Shown one piece after another: positions 1 through 10,806 of a DNA stretch of 64,000 bases; the stretch's first letter is position 1, and each line of letters opens with the position of its first letter. The position numbers and the translations under genes are program-made. This DNA is from Anaeramoeba flamelloides (lineage: Eukaryota; Metamonada; Anaeramoebidae). Under the pieces are notes generated by a model. The model was given only the letters and a program-made list of their open reading frames with translations, was not told the origin of the DNA and searched no databases. The stretch lies in assembly GCA_027625915.1 (NCBI GenBank), contig JANTQA010000033.1, positions 6,758,001-6,822,000 of the forward strand. Reading direction: 5' to 3'.

Positions 1-1
1 G

Positions 2-254
2 ACCACTTTATTTGAGGCTGTGAAAAATATGAGAGAGCTAGAAAACACTGGAAAAAACAAATCAGTTAAAATCAAAATTTTTGACTATAACATATAGGTC
101 AAAAAAAACCCAGATGAATTACTGAGGAAAATGAACATAAAAGAAATTTATGACATTACCATAGAATATATTCTGGTCAACATGACTCAACACACAATTA
201 GGAAAAAAGAACTCAAGACAAAAAAAAAAATACATATCAACAAATTCATTTAAA
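2..254 (+). CDS. Possible 3' end of a coding region, one internal break
   Basis: Frame 2 reads as protein-like sequence from the left edge to a stop at 252-254, with one internal stop. It has normal-looking residue variety (for example FEAVKNMRELENTGKNKS and PDELLRKMNIKEIYDITIEY), unlike the lysine/phenylalanine translations typical of random AT-rich DNA here. I do not recognise the family. It could be the last exon(s) of a host gene beginning outside the window, with the stop inside an unrecognised intron, or a decayed copy of a gene or mobile element. Nothing on its right suggests continuation. Confidence 0.3.
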
Positions 255-907
255 CTAGAAAATTTGAGGTCTATCACAACAATTATTTTAAACCTCTTTA
301 TTTTTTCCACTCTTCATTCTTTTCTTTCTATCATTTTTCACAACTTCTTCATTTTTTACTCTTTCGTGTTTTAGAAAACTAAATTAAGATTCAAATACTT
401 CTAATGACTATATCTATTAGATATTCTTTGAATTAGAAGTCTCAAATTTAATAAACTCAAAATTCTCTCTTTAACAGATTAGATGAGGTTTCATCTAACC
501 CTTAACAATAAATTCAAGACATTTTTTTGTTTTGCTGTCTTCAAAAAATTTAACACACCAATAATTTATTAGTATTGGTAATTATTTATTGTTTTGTGTG
601 TATTGTAATTTATAAACAATTTTACACATCCCAATTAGCGAATGGTTCTAATTTGGTATTTCAACTTGAATTTATTTAATAATATTTTTTTTTTCAAAAA
701 TTGAATTTTGATGTGATAAAAATTTTTAATTCGAGTGTACATTCGTTTCTTTAGTAAATGATTGTAATGATGTTTTTAATAGATTCAATTTTCAAATTTA
801 AAATCAATTTATTGAATATTTCTTCAAAAAAAAACATTGAGAATAATTTATTGTTAGTAATTGTTAAATATCTTATTAGTTTTTTTTTTTTTTTTTTTTT
901 TTAATTT
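255..907. other. AT-rich stretch without a supported gene
   Basis: No convincing reading frame. The part at about 370-530 is similar to 45490-45650 (shared string of the type TTCAAATACTT.CAATGACTAT and a conserved TCTTTGAATTA further on), so it is part of a dispersed repeat rather than unique sequence. Confidence 0.5.
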
Positions 908-1075
908 TACTGGCATTTAAATTATTTATGGGAAAATTTTTTCACTTCCCTTTCCATATTTTTCTTTTACAAACTGATTTTTTAAAGGGTGGGTTGTAGT
1001 TTAAAAACTCAATTTAAATTTTGGAAATTGAAAATGAGATGATAATTTTACCCATTTATAATACAAATGCAAGTA
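908..1075. repeat. MITE family A, copy A1
   Basis: About 168 bp with imperfect terminal inverted repeats: left CTGGCATTTAAATTATTTAT, right ending ATAATACAAATGCAAG, flanked by TA on both sides. The interior (CACTTCCCTTTCCATATTTT ... GGAAATTGAAAATGAGATGA) matches copies at 4242, 7961, 20245 and 47402. Non-coding; the TA at both ends is what a Tc1/mariner-type insertion leaves. Confidence 0.7.
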
Positions 1076-1682
1076 TATCAAATTTACTTTTCTTAATTTG
1101 ATTTTGATTCACTTTCTGTATGAGAGAAAGTTTGAACAAAAAATTTCATATATTCATTTATATTTCAATATTCATCAATAGATGGATTTTTTGACAACGA
1201 ACCATCATCTAAGAAAATATAGTAGTGGGAAAAGGGTAGAGAATCCAATGGAATGTGAAAAATGAAGGCAAAACTTTTTTTTTTTTTCAAATATTAGTAT
1301 GCAAAGCAATTCTGTAAAATTGATTTGCAAAAATTGACTTAATTTTGATGTATTAAAATTTGAAGTGATTTTTATTTTTCAATTTCCATTTGAAAACATC
1401 GCTTTTTCAACAAATTAGAAAGAGAGAAAAGGGAGATCAATATATAAGTTCATAAATGTGATTATTTCTGATTCGTTGATTATAATCGAAGAGAAATTAG
1501 AAAAATTCCCGTTAAATAATCTACTATTTTGGAACATTTAAAAGAAAAAATGAAAGATGTAAATTCAAATTAGACAAGCTATTAATTTGGTATTTTTTTA
1601 TTTTATCAAAAGAACATCACCCAAAATTTAAAATTTGAAAAAGATGGAATTACTAAAAATTGAAAGAAAAATAAATACAAAC
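1076..1682. other. AT-rich stretch without a supported gene
   Basis: Both strands of about 1180-1260 are briefly open (plus strand begins MDFLTTNHHLRKYSS from 1182), but I could not attach either reading to flanking exons. Nothing else seen. Confidence 0.4.
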
Positions 1683-1745
1683 CTCCTTTTTTGAAAATAA
1701 TCCACCAGTCTCCAAGTAAATTTCGTCAATTGTTAATGACCCCAT
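1683..1745 (-). CDS. Candidate first exon, unidentified gene
   Basis: On the minus strand an ATG at 1745 opens a short reading frame, MGSLTIDEIYLETGGLFSKK plus Glu, with ordinary codon choice. It then runs into a possible 5' splice site, GAG/GTTTGTAT, at 1683/1682. The sequence pattern (acidic start followed by a Gly-Gly-Leu-Phe segment) resembles N-termini of some major-facilitator transporters, but 21 residues cannot settle this. I could not find the following exons between 1 and 1650. It may equally be an orphaned or chance segment. Confidence 0.25.
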
Positions 1746-4241
1746 AGTAATATTTTTGAGTGTTTTTCTATTTAAAAAATAATTATTAGAAATTAAGAAA
1801 GATAGAAAAATTTTAATTTTAATTAATTGCCCAATTAAAATAAATTTCATTTTTTTGCCAATTTCTTTTCCTTTAAAAAAAACAATCACTAATAATAGAT
1901 GAAAATTATCACTGATAATATTTATTATATTTGTTCATATACAATAAGGTGGAAATTTTGCATCTTTCATATCTAGTTTTGTCAAAAATTTTTATAATAT
2001 ATATATATATATATAAACTAAATTCTAAAAATTTGGAAAGAGTAAAAGAAGTTGAAAGAATAACGATAACATCCTTTAAATTTAATTTGGAAATAATTTT
2101 GATTTTAAAAATTATTTATTCATTTTTTGTCTTTTGTGTTTTGCTTTTGTTTCCTTTTTCCAGTTACTTAATCTGTTTTGTTAGATAGAAAAATTTTCCA
2201 TTAATCGATAGAAAATTTGGTGTTGAGTTTTTACAATTGTAAAAATCACATAAAATTGGTCGATGATATCTAATCATTTGATCGATCAATAATTGTTGGT
2301 GAAATTTCAACAAATTTATCAAAAAATTTTTTTGTTCGAATTGTTTAATCATTTTGGAAACACCAATTTTTTTTTTTTGGTTTTATATTTTTTTCTTATA
2401 TTTGGATAAAAATGATTCGATCTAAAATATTAATAATCGGAAACTTAAATGTTGTTGTATATTAGGTTTGGAAAAATACAATAAATTGAGGAATTTTTTT
2501 TTACTTATTTTTTATTTCGGGAGTGTCTAAATTTTTGGATTGGAGTTTATATTTAAAACATTTCAATAAATATAAATGACTAGTAACAATTATTTAATTT
2601 TTTTTCCAAAAGGTAATAGAGTATTTTTTTACAAAAGAATACAATTAAACCTGATATTCAACTTCGTTTATCAACTTTAGAGAGATGAGTTATCATTTTT
2701 AAAATGATGCATTTTTACCCATTAAATTTTCAGTCAAAAGATTTGATCCTTTTTTGTTGTATTTTTGGATCCAAACAAGAACAAGAAAAATTTACAAAAA
2801 ATTTTTATTTCAAAGAAATCTCACATTTAGTAATTTCTGAGAGATCTTTATGAACAAATTACCTTGAACCTTTAATCTTATTTTAAAAATACAATAAAAA
2901 TAAATCAAATATTGAATCCTTTTAGATTTAAAAAAATAATCTTTGATTTTTTAATAAATATATTTATTCAATTTCTTGAAATTTACAAGATTGGGCAATT
3001 TTTTTTTTTCTGGTATTAAGGGTATAAACAAGGAAATATTAGTATTAAAATCAGTTATTTGATAATATCTATTTATTTTTTTTATTATTAGAATTATTAA
3101 TTTTTAATTAGTTTTATTGGTTTGAAAATCATTAAAAAATTGGGAAATAATTGTAAAACCTATTGATAAATTTAATTTTTGTGTTGTTAATAACCCACTG
3201 AAAAAAAAATCAAGACTAAGTAATTGATTATTGATTATAAATAATCAAATTAAAAAGTATTTCTTTTAGTTTTAAGTTAAATTTTCCAGGTTTTGAAAAA
3301 GAATTTTGGCAAGATTTTTTAATTTGATTATTTGTTTTTTTTTCTCCGATTTTTTTAAATTCAATAAAAAGAAAAAATTGATTTGAACTGTTCTTTGAAT
3401 CAAAAAAAAATTATATTTTTTTAATTTTACAATAATTATTGTAAGTTTTTTTTCATTAAGTAGTTTTTTTATATTGGACTATTTTAGAACTTAATGGTTT
3501 TTTCATTTTTAAAGTCTATTTTTGTACAATTCCTTTACAGACCATAGGATTTCTTTCTTCTTTCAACAGATTATAATTTTTTTTTAAATAATTCGGAAAT
3601 ATGTTGAATTTTGAACTTTTACAAAAATGAAGAAAAATTGATCAAACTTTTTAAAAATAATAATTCATTTAGGAAAATATTCTGAAAAGTAAGTTTGATT
3701 TTGTTGAGTAATAAAATTTTTTACACAATTTTTCAATTTCAAGATAAGGTAATTTTTTTTTGGAATTTGCTATTAAATTAAATTGGAGTTTTTTTTTTAG
3801 TTTACTAGTCCCTTAATTCTGATCTAAAATCAAAAAAAATTGGAAAAAAATCAATATTCTCTATTGTGATCAAATAAAAAATGGTTTTTTTGATATTGTT
3901 GTTTCATAGAAATTGAAATTGTAATTACATTAAAGAAGTATTCAACCAAGAATTTCAATTTCCATATTATAACAATTTACAGTTGGTATATAACTGTCAG
4001 ATTTAATTGAATTTGCCCATAAATCAATTTTCAGAATCAGTCAGTGTGAGACAATTTGAAAATGAACATTTTAAATTCTTTACTAGTATTTGATTGTTAA
4101 GAGATTTGTTTGAAAATGAAATTTTCAGATATTGAGAAACCAAAAAACATTTTTTTTTCAACAAAGTCTTTTTGAAAAGGATCAAATTAGCTTCTTTTTG
4201 AAAACGAAGCAGATTTGAAGATCATAAGAAAATTTTTTAAT
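1746..4241. other. AT-rich stretch, repeats only
   Basis: No supported gene. It holds repeat P1 (about 2030-2400), a (TA)n tract near 1997-2014, many poly-T runs, and a short end-like motif AGTCCCTTAA near 3806-3815 that resembles the ends of the L elements described below. The minus-strand frame at 2164-2352 lies inside P1 and is not counted as a gene. Confidence 0.5.
2030..2400. repeat. Dispersed repeat family P, copy P1
   Basis: About 370 bp alignable with 44300-44500 plus 45095-45240. Shared landmarks are the run around CCAGTTAC.T.ATCTGTTTT, then TTGGTCGAT.TATCTAA and ATTTGATCGATCA.TAATTGTTG. The second copy is split by element Q1, so P1 shows the uninterrupted arrangement. It contains a 62-codon minus-strand frame that is not conserved as a frame in the second copy. 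Confidence 0.55.
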
Positions 4242-4412
4242 TACTGGTATTTGAATTTTAAATGGAAAAAAAATTTCACTTCCCTTTTCCATGTTTTCTT
4301 TTATATAAAAAGAGTTTTCAAACAAGTAGGTTGCAATTTGTGGCTCACTTTCCAAAAAGGAAATTGAAAATGAAGTGAAAATTGTTCCCCATTTAATATT
4401 GAAATAACAGTA
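4242..4412. repeat. MITE family A, copy A2
   Basis: About 171 bp; left end TACTGGTATTTGAATTTTAA, right end AATATTGAAATAACAGTA, TA at both borders. The interior has TTCCCTTTTCCATGTTTTCT and GGAAATTGAAAATGAAGTGA as in the other copies. It lies about 140 bp beyond the last recognised cyclin exon. Confidence 0.75.
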
Positions 4413-4547
4413 AACATCTCTTTCGGCTAACATTTGTAAAAAAGTTTAACAAATGTAAAAAACAAATTCTTGTTGGTATAAAAAGCATTTTATTCTCTAA
4501 AAATCAAAGAGGAATATAAAAAATGTGCAACCTATAGAACTATCCTA

Positions 4548-5341
4548 TCAAATCAAACAATATGTACAATAGATCATATTATCAAAAAGTTTTTCTTCAA
4601 CCTTCAAAACCAATCTCCTGATAAAAGAGATCTAATTCAACCAAATTTAAACTAACCAACACCAAAATCTACAACAACCAACTCTTCCAATTTGATCCAA
4701 TATAAAAAAAATTGAAATATAAAAGGAAAAAAACATACGAAGAAATTAAAACGCAAATTAAACCAGTGATTTGTAAATTTGTAAGTAATGTATTTTCTTT
4801 TGATAAGAATTGATCAAAAAGATAAACAGAATGGTAAAGGACATCACTCGTTAAGCCAGTGTGATCAACAAATTCATTCATCCAATCTATGGTTATTGAT
4901 CTGTGGTTCTTCTTGAAACCATTTTGGTTTTCGATGTAATTGGGTTGGGGAAATAAAAATTTCTTTGAAAGTTGGAAAGAAGTGTTACAATAATAAAAAA
5001 GTCAAAAAAAGAAATCAAAAAAAGTTCATTAAAAAGAAAAAATGAAAAAAAACTTATTTTTCAAAAAATGAAAAAAGTCAAATAATTAAAATTGTAAAAA
5101 GGAGACTTCAGTTTCCACCTTTTTCAGGTATTTTTGCTGGTAGCGGTAATATTTTGGTTTTTGTTTTTGTTGATTTATTTTCAAACAAGGTTTTATTTCA
5201 ATCTGGGCATAATTTGATTTGTCGTAATGTTTTTTTTTTCTTGTTTTGATGATCTAGAAGGTATCCAAAAGGAGAAAAAAGAAAAAAATAAAAGATAAAA
5301 TCGAGTAGATGAAAAAATGAAAAAAATGAAGAAAGTTCTAA

Positions 5342-5372
<31 letters not shown>

Positions 5373-5598
5373 GTTTTACTGTGAGAGAGGCCTTGGTTCT
5401 TTTTCTTGAAACTTCTTTTTTTGGTTTCTGATGAGAATCACTTTTGATGGAGATTAAATATGCGAATATAAAAAAAGAAAAATAGAAATTGTTTAAATGT
5501 TGAGGAAAAAAAAATTAAGAAAAAGAGAAATCTGCGAAGGGGGAATTAATAAATCGTTTCTTAATATCCAACACAAACCCTTTAGATTTTTTAGACAT
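4548..5598 (-). CDS. Cyclin-box protein, split gene, box truncated
   Basis: Assembled from minus-strand exons. The firm one is 4962-4739: it reads PQPNYIENQNG, then NHRSITIDWMNEFVDHTG and ending LQITGLICVLISS. This is the first half of a B/A-type cyclin box (NYI..Q, R.I.IDWM.E, FLSKENTLLTNLQ). It ends at a donor GTATGT, where cyclins normally continue SKYEE. Upstream, 5253-5119 (basic, ends YYRYQQKYLKK like the helix before the box) and 5427-5380 (KKEVSRKRTKASLT) join in phase 0. The ATG at 5598 (MSKKSKGF) is a weak first exon. Downstream, 4617-4548 joins in phase but gives a diverged RLVLKVEEKLFDNMIYC end and a stop, so the second half of the box is missing. Cyclins bind and activate cyclin-dependent kinases. 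Identity of the central exon is sure; exon borders at 5119 (non-consensus GTGGAA), 5575 and 4617 are not. Confidence 0.72.
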
Positions 5599-7670
5599 AA
5601 CTGCTATTACGAAAAGATAAATTAACAAAGATAAAAGCTGTTTAGAGATTAAAATAAAATGATTTTTTGAGTATTTCTCCAAATTAATGAGATCTTTTAA
5701 AACTACAACAAAAGATATTTTACAAATAGCCAGGAGTTCTATTACACAAGATTAGATTGTTGATAAATTTCTCAAGATATCCTATTTATTTATTGATTTG
5801 TCAAAAATAAATTCACATCAAATTTTTATTAATTAACAAAATAGTTAATGTTGTCCAAAAGAAGACCAATTATAACACCTTTGGTGTTCAAATTCCATGT
5901 TAAAGTTATTTCTATCTTTTTCTCTTTTAATTGATGGTGGATACAATTGAATATGAAACACACAATACTGAATCAAATTTTCGAAATTTTGAAGGATGGT
6001 GTTATCTTTTACTTGTACATAAAATTATTTTTTTTCAGAAAATGAAGAATTTTAATGATTTTTTTGATGTTATTTTTGGTTCTACTTTCAAGACTCGCTG
6101 TAGAAATCCTTAAGAGACTACCTAAGAAAATACAATTACAATTATATTGGTGTAAATAATCGGTGTTGACGCCTATAACCCATTATAACTAGAGTAAATT
6201 CCACTTGTATCACATAAACTTTCAAAGAAAAATTAAGGCACAATAAAAATCTCAAATTAAAGCACAAAATTAAAATTCTAGTAAAATAATTTGAATAAAA
6301 AAAAATTCCAAAAAATATACTTTAATTTGAGATTTTTCTGTGACTTTTAATTTGGTGGTAAGATCTGTCTTAAAAGTGGAACTGAATGTATTTAGCTCGT
6401 TTTAGTTTTTTTTTTTTTTTTGCTATAAAAAAGGATATAAAAAAAGGGAATTACACATACAGACACTTGGTTCAGATTTATTTTTGGTTTTTGAGGTCTG
6501 ATCGAGAATTAATGTAAATTTTTATAAAAATAGTAATTATTTTTGGTTTCAACAATTGGGTTAAAAGTCCTTCAATTTTGTACAATGAAATGAATCTTTT
6601 AATGACTTATCAACGTCATAACAACCACTGAATTTGAAATGTGTGATAGCTTATGAAAAAATTATATTGGTGATCTTAAGTTCTAAATTCCCAAAAAATT
6701 TAAAAAAAAAAAAAACTCCAAAACTTTGAATTTTTCTAACTATCAACAATTAACATTTCAGAGAAAATATTCTTATTGTTAATTTCTTTAAAAAAATGTG
6801 AAAAAATAAATAAAATGTTGCAATATTTTTTTGATCAGCATTACTGGATATAAAGGTTATTTTTCTCTTGTAAAAATATTTAAAAAAATATCAAAAATGA
6901 TGCTATATTTTACAGATCTACATCACTTGATATATTTGTTATTGGTTTCAATTTTAAAAAAATCATTTTTCAGGTAAAAAAAAAAAAAATTTATCCTTCA
7001 TACTAAAATTTTAATAATTATCTATATATTGAAACATTATACAACCTTAGAACTTTTAAAAGTCAAATGATAAGAAAACATTTAAGGTACAATATTATCA
7101 AATAAGGAACAAAATAATCTTACCAACACACAAACTAAGATTATCACAATAATACTGAATCATTTTATTTTTTCAACTCAAACAATAACAAACAAAAAAT
7201 AAATACAAACCTACTATTTAAGAATTATTACTAAGAAGATATCTTATTTTTTTGTACTTTATTTGCTTAATTAAATGAGTGGTGAAAAAATACTCATACT
7301 CTCTACTTATAAAAAGTAAAGCTAATAATAACAACAAGCAAGAACTACTAACAATAGATAATTTTTCGAAAATATTCTCTCATATCCACTCTCAACTAAA
7401 CTTGAAAATAATAATCTATAGAGTTCTTAATATTAAAAATGTTATCCAAAAATTTATTAATAGGTAAAGAAATGTAAAAAATGTTTAAAGAACAAAAAAA
7501 AAAAAAAAAATAGAAAAATTATAAAATTTTATTTTATTTTGTCAAAAAGGTAAAATTTTTTATAATTTGGAAAATTTGTAAATGCAAAATAAATTGACAC
7601 TATTTTTCCATCACATTTCTCAAAAAACAATTTATTTCATCTCAAAGTAATTGTATTATAAACTATTTTT
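5599..7670. other. AT-rich stretch, repeats, one doubtful small frame
   Basis: A 60-codon plus-strand frame at 5931-6113 (begins MMVDTIEYETHNTESNF, ends FKTRCRNP) is the only candidate. It starts about 330 bp from the cyclin ATG on the opposite strand, has no recognisable domain and may be chance. The rest holds element D1 and, at about 6590-6700, a repeat similar to 20430-20550 (both contain TGTGATAG.TTAT followed by ATTATATTGGT.ATC). Confidence 0.4.
6190..6390. repeat. MITE family D, copy D1 (long palindrome)
   Basis: About 200 bp, the most diverged of four copies (others 30374, 39779, 51692). The ends pair with each other over most of their length: left TAAATTCCACTTGTATCACA against right TCTTAAAAGTGGAACTGAAT. 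The middle contains AAAATCTCAAATTAAAGCAC and its inverted partner CTTTAATTTGAGATTTTTC. TA flanks. Confidence 0.75.
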
Positions 7671-8341
7671 CAGTCAAAGGGGCCCAGTTGTAATGGTATA
7701 ATACACGTGTTTAAAGGGTTTGCATAGATATTAGAAGAAAAATTTTATTTTGGAAATTTTCAAAATCGATATCATTTTTACACATTTTTGTTTTTTTTTT
7801 TCGATTTTTTTTTTAAAAACGTCATTCATTTGCAAAAAATTTTTTATTGCAAGATCAATAGTCACTTGGTCAAAACTTGTTATTCTAATGTCATTGAAAC
7901 CATGTAAAGATTGTTGAGAAGTCATATTGATTTCTATTGGAATTCAATTTGATCTTTGATCTTGATATTTGTTTAATAAATGTGAAAAATTTTCACTTCA
8001 TTTTCATTTCCTTTTTCAAATAGAGACCACAAATACCAACAAACTTTGTTTGAGGCCTTATTTCTAAAAGAAAAGTATGGAAAATGAAGTGAAAAATGTT
8101 TGATATTTATTATTCAAATACCAGTAGAAGTTCAAAACAAACATCGTTGTTTTTCTCAATAGGGCCCTAAGAATTTGAGTTTTTCAATTTTTAAGAAAAG
8201 CTATTGATTTATTAATATTCTTTCAGACATGTATCAACATTTCTTTGAGGTGTATTATTCTGTTTATTTCTTATTTGTTCTTCAAAGGTCAATTATATAA
8301 AATAATTGATATTTGAAAAAAACGTTGGGCCCCTTTGACTG
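7671..8341 (-). mobile_element. DNA transposon remnant family N, copy N1
   Basis: 671 bp bounded by perfect 16-bp inverted repeats, CAGTCAAAGGGGCCCA at 7671 and its complement ending at 8341. On the minus strand it holds a protein-like scrap (7925-7815: MTSQQSLHGFNDIRITSFDQ, then VTIDLAIKNFLQMND). The same scrap, diverged (AQVTIDLAMNKKINV), occurs in the second copy at 33132-33646, and a third copy lies at about 42630-43127. A family A MITE (7961-8126) sits inside it. The CAGT-type end resembles several cut-and-paste superfamilies; I could not see a clear target duplication, so the superfamily is open. Confidence 0.7.
7961..8126. repeat. MITE family A, copy A3, nested in N1
   Basis: Inverted relative to A1/A2: interior reads TTTTCACTTCATTTTCATTT ... 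GTATGGAAAATGAAGTGAAA. The right end ATTATTCAAATACCAGTA is intact; the left end TTGATATTTGTTTAATAAAT is slightly decayed. Its position inside N1 means A was active after N1 inserted. Confidence 0.7.
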
Positions 8342-8452
8342 AAACCGAGTTTAAAAACTTTAGATTGGATATTCACGATAAAGTAAATTGAAATTAATGT
8401 AGTGGGGTGAAATATAGTGTAAATTCAAATTCCATCATCATGTAATCTATAT

Positions 8453-8476
8453 GATAGATAGATAGATAGATAGATA
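8453..8476. repeat. (GATA)n microsatellite
   Basis: Six tandem GATA units about 100 bp downstream of the transporter stop codon. Confidence 0.9.
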
Positions 8477-8575
8477 TATTTAAATCTATTTTTATAAAAA
8501 TATAAAATCAAATAATAAAAAAAAAAATTTTCAAATCTTGATTTAGTTTTTGAAAATCTAAAAAAAAATCCAAAA

Positions 8576-10105
8576 TTAATTTTTTTTTTCAACGATGGAA
8601 ATTATAGTAGCTGTGGTGCAAACAACCCCAGTAACGATTCCAAAAATAAAAACCAAAATTGGAAGAGGGAAAGGTTTGGAAAATTTCATAAAGCCAACAG
8701 TAAATTTGTGGAAATTCTTTTTTTTTAATTTTTTGGAGAGTGTAGTCAAAATTTGGGTATATTCGTTCTCATTTGGATCCTGGCTTATATTTTTGACGTT
8801 TACATCTTTCAGGGGATTTTCTATTCCTGAGACTTCTGAAAATTGCTCATAGTCGCTTTCTGAATCACGGGAATCAATTTCTTTTACATTCATCTTATTA
8901 CCCGGTTTGTAACTGGCAAAGTTGGGGAACTCGGCTTGGATGTATCTGAGTTTTAAATAAAAAAGAGCAGGCAAAGAAAACATGACCAAGGATCCGGCAA
9001 TAGCAGAAGTTAAGCTGAAGGCTACCACAATGTTTGGGACATATAGGCTACCGATAAGTGTAATCGCGAAAAGGACTGTTGAAATCACAAAAAACTTCCA
9101 TCCCTTCAGTTCCTGTGTTTTTGGCATGAAGGTTTCCACATAGGCGTCCCTTGTAACAAAGAAGAAAACTGGGGAAATGAAGCACATTGTAATGCTCATT
9201 GCAATCCTTGCAGAATTGGCAATTCCGCTTGATTTTGAAAAGGAGTTTAACAAATCGCCGTCGGTTTTGTTAAAGAAAATGAAATACCCAAAGAGCGAAA
9301 TGATCGAATAGACCGTAAACGAGATTCCGATGGCTGAGCCTGTGATGATGTTCGAACGCTTTTCGATGGGTTGCTTCATGCCCTTCAGGACTGGGAACAA
9401 GGCAGTATGGCAGATAAAGGCAAAGGTTGCGATGGGCAAGGCGAGGAAGACTTCGATTGAGAAATGGAAATACTTGATCTCGTGCGCGTCAAAGCTGTCT
9501 TTGGAAAAGTGCCTGCACCCTTCAATAATTGTTGCCACCATTGTCCACGTAGCTGCAGATACGCCCAGCGCAGACGTGAAGCTTAGCTTTGTTATTTGCT
9601 TCACAAGGCAAAGTGGATAAATGACGACCAGCGACGCAAAGGTCACAAGCCACTTCTCGTTCCTCCAAATTGAATCCCCCGACAGCCCCTTCCCTGCATA
9701 GTTGTTAACTAAATCAGGCAGAGAGTCTCCTAAAAATCTGATGTACCCGATCTGCGATCCCATACACAACAGAAAAATTATAAAGGTTGTAAATCTTTTC
9801 CCCTTTTTGCCAAATGTTAACGACGCCAGGTCACCATACGTCTGGATACGGTAGATCTTGGCGCACTTTGCCAAGAGCCGTAGGGTGTATTGGGACAACA
9901 TCGCTGATATAATTAAAATCAAGAGCCCTAGAACGAGCCCCCCTGCCTTCAGCACAAAGGCAACAGAGACAGTGCCAATCCCCAAAATACTACTCGTCTG
10001 GACAGAGATCCTTTTGAGGATTTGTGGGTTGTCTTCTGTTTTGTTTTTTGTGAGTTCTCTTGCATTTAAAAGTGGCTTTTGCTCATCCAATTTGGTATCA
10101 CTCAT
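8576..10105 (-). CDS. AAAP-family amino-acid transporter (SLC36/SLC38-like)
   Basis: Intronless, 509 residues, ATG at 10105 in an A-rich context. The first membrane segment (about residues 38-70) has the AAAP signature spacing SSILGIGTVSVAFVLKAGG..LG. About eleven hydrophobic segments follow, with a long hydrophilic acidic loop at about 400-460 before the last one. Members of this family move neutral or cationic amino acids with H+ or Na+ across plasma or lysosomal/vacuolar membranes. The N-terminus contains EQKPLL at residues 8-13, which fits the acidic di-leucine [DE]xxxL[LI] sorting signal, so an endo-lysosomal location is a reasonable inference. Length and topology are normal for the family. 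The gene is notably richer in G+C than its surroundings. Substrate cannot be told from sequence. Confidence 0.95.
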   Translation of the reverse strand: MSDTKLDEQKPLLNARELTKNKTEDNPQILKRISVQTSSILGIGTVSVAFVLKAGGLVLGLLILIISAMLSQYTLRLLAKCAKIYRIQTYGDLASLTFGKKGKRFTTFIIFLLCMGSQIGYIRFLGDSLPDLVNNYAGKGLSGDSIWRNEKWLVTFASLVVIYPLCLVKQITKLSFTSALGVSAATWTMVATIIEGCRHFSKDSFDAHEIKYFHFSIEVFLALPIATFAFICHTALFPVLKGMKQPIEKRSNIITGSAIGISFTVYSIISLFGYFIFFNKTDGDLLNSFSKSSGIANSARIAMSITMCFISPVFFFVTRDAYVETFMPKTQELKGWKFFVISTVLFAITLIGSLYVPNIVVAFSLTSAIAGSLVMFSLPALFYLKLRYIQAEFPNFASYKPGNKMNVKEIDSRDSESDYEQFSEVSGIENPLKDVNVKNISQDPNENEYTQILTTLSKKLKKKNFHKFTVGFMKFSKPFPLPILVFIFGIVTGVVCTTATIISIVEKKN

Positions 10106-10222
10106 TTTGATTGATTTGCTTTTTGCTTACAAAAATATTAAAACAAGAAAGTTTGAAAAAATAAAATGGAAAAATCTTTTATTTTTGGAATTTGTAATTT
10201 GATTTGGAAATTTTATTCCAGT

Positions 10223-10459
10223 TTATGAAGAAGAAACTGCAAGGTGTTGAAGAATCAATTTTAACCAAAATTGTAAATACCTTGGAAAGATCATTTTGTT
10301 TCTTGTTGAAAATTTGTTGAATACAAGATTATGGCTGAAAGTTATCAGATCTTCAATATAAAACGTGAATTTTGAACAGGTGAAAAAGTCCTTCAACAAA
10401 TATATCTCTGACTTTTTAAAATCAATTTTGCTTTCAGAAAGCCATAAATTGTTTAACAA
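10223..10459 (-). CDS. Doubtful small coding segment upstream of the transporter
   Basis: A 78-codon open minus-strand frame with mixed composition (for example SKFTFYIEDLITFSHNLVFN, then KFSTRNKMIFPR). It has no ATG at its head. A possible donor CCAAG/GTATTT lies inside it near 10282, so if real it would be an exon. It is on the transporter's strand, 118 bp upstream of that start. No family recognised; chance is possible. Confidence 0.2.
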   Translation of the reverse strand: MLNNLWLSESKIDFKKSEIYLLKDFFTCSKFTFYIEDLITFSHNLVFNKFSTRNKMIFPRYLQFWLKLILQHLAVSSS

Positions 10460-10806
10460 GAAAAACTTGTCATTCTATTTTCTCAACTACCACCTTAAAT
10501 AGGACTATTTCAAATTTACTTGATTTCTCACTTTTTTAAAAAATTCTATTCTCATTTGGTACAATTTGCTTTGTTGTCTGACACACTTTGAAATTTATTA
10601 CCACCGTTCTTGTTGTATTAACAATATTATTGCTGAGAAATGGAACTTATACAGGTAAAAATATTCTTTGATTTTTAATTTTTCTGAAAAATAACATTTG
10701 TCAATTGTAATTTTTATCTCAAAATTTCAATAACAAACTTTAATAAATCTCAAAAAATATTTCCTTTCTGGCTTACTTTTAAAAGATATTTGAGTTTTTT
10801 CATTTA

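Noticed and set aside
2164-2352. 62-codon minus-strand frame
   Set aside because: Lies in dispersed repeat P and the frame is not kept in the second copy.
4182-4433. 83-codon minus-strand frame
   Set aside because: It is the translation of MITE A2.
7680-7750. tRNA-like A box (GGGCCCAGTTGTAATGGTA)
   Set aside because: No matching B box or cloverleaf follows, and the sequence is the terminal repeat region of element N1.
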